Positions 30,236 through 31,303 of a DNA stretch of 31,303 nt are shown one piece after another. A program made the position numbers and the translations under genes. The stretch spans positions 1 through 31,303 of the IMG/VR virus record IMGVR_UViG_3300025096_000080; one strand, written 5' to 3'. Source of the stretch: a virus. Position 1 is the stretch's first letter. Each line of letters opens with the position of its first letter. The notes below the pieces were generated by a model. That model ran no database searches and was not told the origin of the DNA. It saw only the letters and a list, made by a program, of their open reading frames with translations.

Positions 30236-30944
30236 ATTTCATAAGAAAGGAATCTAAGTCTTCTGGAACTCCAACAGGATTATGTTGCCAATTTGGTATA
30301 TGATGAATACCAACTTTCAAACCATTTTTTATCATGTGATTATATGAAGGACCAACATAGAATTCACCATTAGGAGCTCTATCATCACATTCTATCATAC
30401 TCTCAGTACTTTGTACATAATACTTTCCCTTTCTCCAATAATGAATACCATTTAAAGAAATGTCACTCAACACCTCCTTCTCCTTTATCATTTTAACAAA
30501 ACCATTTTTGTCAATTTTGGCATAACTATTTTTGGGAGTAGTTGTACTATAAGTTACAACAACACCATCATACTTATAATACCTTGCAGTTGTCAAGAAA
30601 AGATTTGGATCCCACCACATAATCTGATCACAGTTTGCAATAATAAGTTCATCTTCATTATTAATATAATCTTTGAATAAAAGACAACTGGATGCAGGAC
30701 CTTCAGTTGTTTCTTCTACACTGATTATTTTTGCATCGGGAAGAATGTTGTGAAGTAATGTGCAAACCTGATCATAATAACTATCCTTTCTGATTACAAA
30801 ATGATATACCCCAATTAATCCAAGAGACTCAATAACTCTTTGAATCATTGGAGTACCATGTATATCAATTAAAGGTTTTGGTATTTTGTAAGTATCTCTA
30901 GGAAATCTAGTTCCTTCACCCGCCATTGGTATTAAAATATTCAT
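30222..30944 (-). CDS. Sugar-phosphate nucleotidyltransferase
   Basis: 240 aa. The N-terminus has the signature PMAGEGTRF and KPLIDIHGTPMI of the NTP_transferase family, with NCDQIMWWD as the metal-binding Asp region and NPVGVPEDLDSF near the end. It activates a sugar-1-phosphate (or a similar group) as a nucleotide sugar for the glycosyltransferases downstream. The specific sugar cannot be told. It starts directly at the preceding stop codon. Confidence 0.88.
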   Translation of the reverse strand: MNILIPMAGEGTRFPRDTYKIPKPLIDIHGTPMIQRVIESLGLIGVYHFVIRKDSYYDQVCTLLHNILPDAKIISVEETTEGPASSCLLFKDYINNEDELIIANCDQIMWWDPNLFLTTARYYKYDGVVVTYSTTTPKNSYAKIDKNGFVKMIKEKEVLSDISLNGIHYWRKGKYYVQSTESMIECDDRAPNGEFYVGPSYNHMIKNGLKVGIHHIPNWQHNPVGVPEDLDSFLMKYEHY

Positions 30945-31303
30945 TCACTTTACCTCAATAAACTTATTGTATCTCTTTTTTCTAGCAAATCCAATTCCCC
31001 AATCTTGAGGACATGCATTTTCAATAACATCCCATCTAGTTTTATCCAAATTATTAATAAATTTATTTGGACCTGGATGACATGTTGTGTCATGTAGACC
31101 AACTATTCCATTTGGTGCTAACAATTTAGTATATTCCCAATCAGACAATACTTGATTAATACTATGCCATCCATCAATAAAAATGAAATCAAATTTTTTA
31201 ATTCCCCAAAACTCATTGAACATATTCATATTTTCATCAATATATAAACTATTATTTTGAATAGTATGAATATTATTATCTGGATCCCTTATAAAAGACC
31301 TGT
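30945..31303 (-). CDS. Methyltransferase-24-like protein, 5' end outside the window
   Basis: The frame is open from the stop at 30945 to the right edge, so at least 118 residues are present and the start lies outside. An internal ATG at 31229 is not the likely start because the frame continues upstream. The fragment has FDFIFIDGWHSINQVLSDWEY followed by LLAPNGIVGLHDTTCHPG, the end of a class I SAM methyltransferase of the type found in cell-surface loci. The SAM-binding Gly motif would be outside the window. Its stop is followed directly by the nucleotidyltransferase ATG. Confidence 0.75.
   Translation of the reverse strand, partial: RSFIRDPDNNIHTIQNNSLYIDENMNMFNEFWGIKKFDFIFIDGWHSINQVLSDWEYTKLLAPNGIVGLHDTTCHPGPNKFINNLDKTRWDVIENACPQDWGIGFARKKRYNKFIEVK

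Overview
This window looks like part of the genome of a T4-like myovirus of marine cyanobacteria (a cyanophage). The evidence is a set of T4-type genes: gp4, gp48-like, gp53, gp54-like, gp26-like, a gp27-like hub, a split gp5, gp32, gp59 and gp33. Alongside them are genes typical of marine T4-like phages (phoH, thyX, glutaredoxin, a DUF6433 protein) and two small families best known from cyanobacteria and their phages (DUF1825 and DUF4278). The DNA is AT-rich and almost gap-free. I see no tRNA, rRNA, IS element or CRISPR array. The host is inferred, not read directly. Family names are recalled from sequence motifs; no search was run.

Layout. (1) 1-12602, minus strand: tail hub, spike, tape-measure and tube genes. 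Transcribed from right to left they are a tube-initiator-like protein, a gp26/tail-chaperone-like protein, a small ORF reachable by a -1 frameshift, a repeat-rich tape-measure candidate, a long protein with an M23-like and a lysozyme-like domain, a hub, an OB-fold protein, a very large acidic Ig-like structural protein, a beta-helix spike and one more spike-like gene cut by the window edge. (2) 12642-15073, plus strand: gp4, an unknown 134-aa protein, a gp48-like tube cap and gp53. (3) 15106-20652, minus strand: gp32, DUF1825, gp59, an HNH nuclease, gp33, a PD-(D/E)XK exonuclease, PhoH, ThyX and small ORFs, i.e. replication, late transcription and nucleotide metabolism. (4) 20729-23464, minus strand: small cyanophage genes with recognisable promoters and terminators, then a DUF6433 protein and glutaredoxin. 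(5) 23486-31303, minus strand: a tightly coupled sugar or surface-glycan operon. It runs methyltransferase, sugar nucleotidyltransferase, cupin, a RuBisCO-like protein, a GDPD-like phosphodiesterase, a glycosyltransferase-like protein, a 1017-aa GT2-GT25-GT25-TPR protein and a WavE-like protein.

The most unusual content is the RuBisCO-like protein (28674-29912). It keeps the carbamylated-lysine metal site but lacks residues needed for CO2 fixation, and it is translationally coupled to glycan genes rather than to carbon metabolism. This suggests a sugar-phosphate enolisation or isomerisation step in making a surface sugar. Second is a well-formed slippery heptamer with a spaced hairpin at the end of the gp26-like gene, which would make a lambda G/GT-style fusion chaperone just upstream of the tape-measure candidate. 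Also notable are a consensus promoter with a palindrome over its -10 and a GC-rich structured leader (21722-21808), a symmetric pair of TCTAAATA late-promoter candidates between divergent late genes (12604-12642), a gp5 spike split over separate genes with the lysozyme-like domain in another protein, and exact in-frame repeats in the tape-measure candidate.
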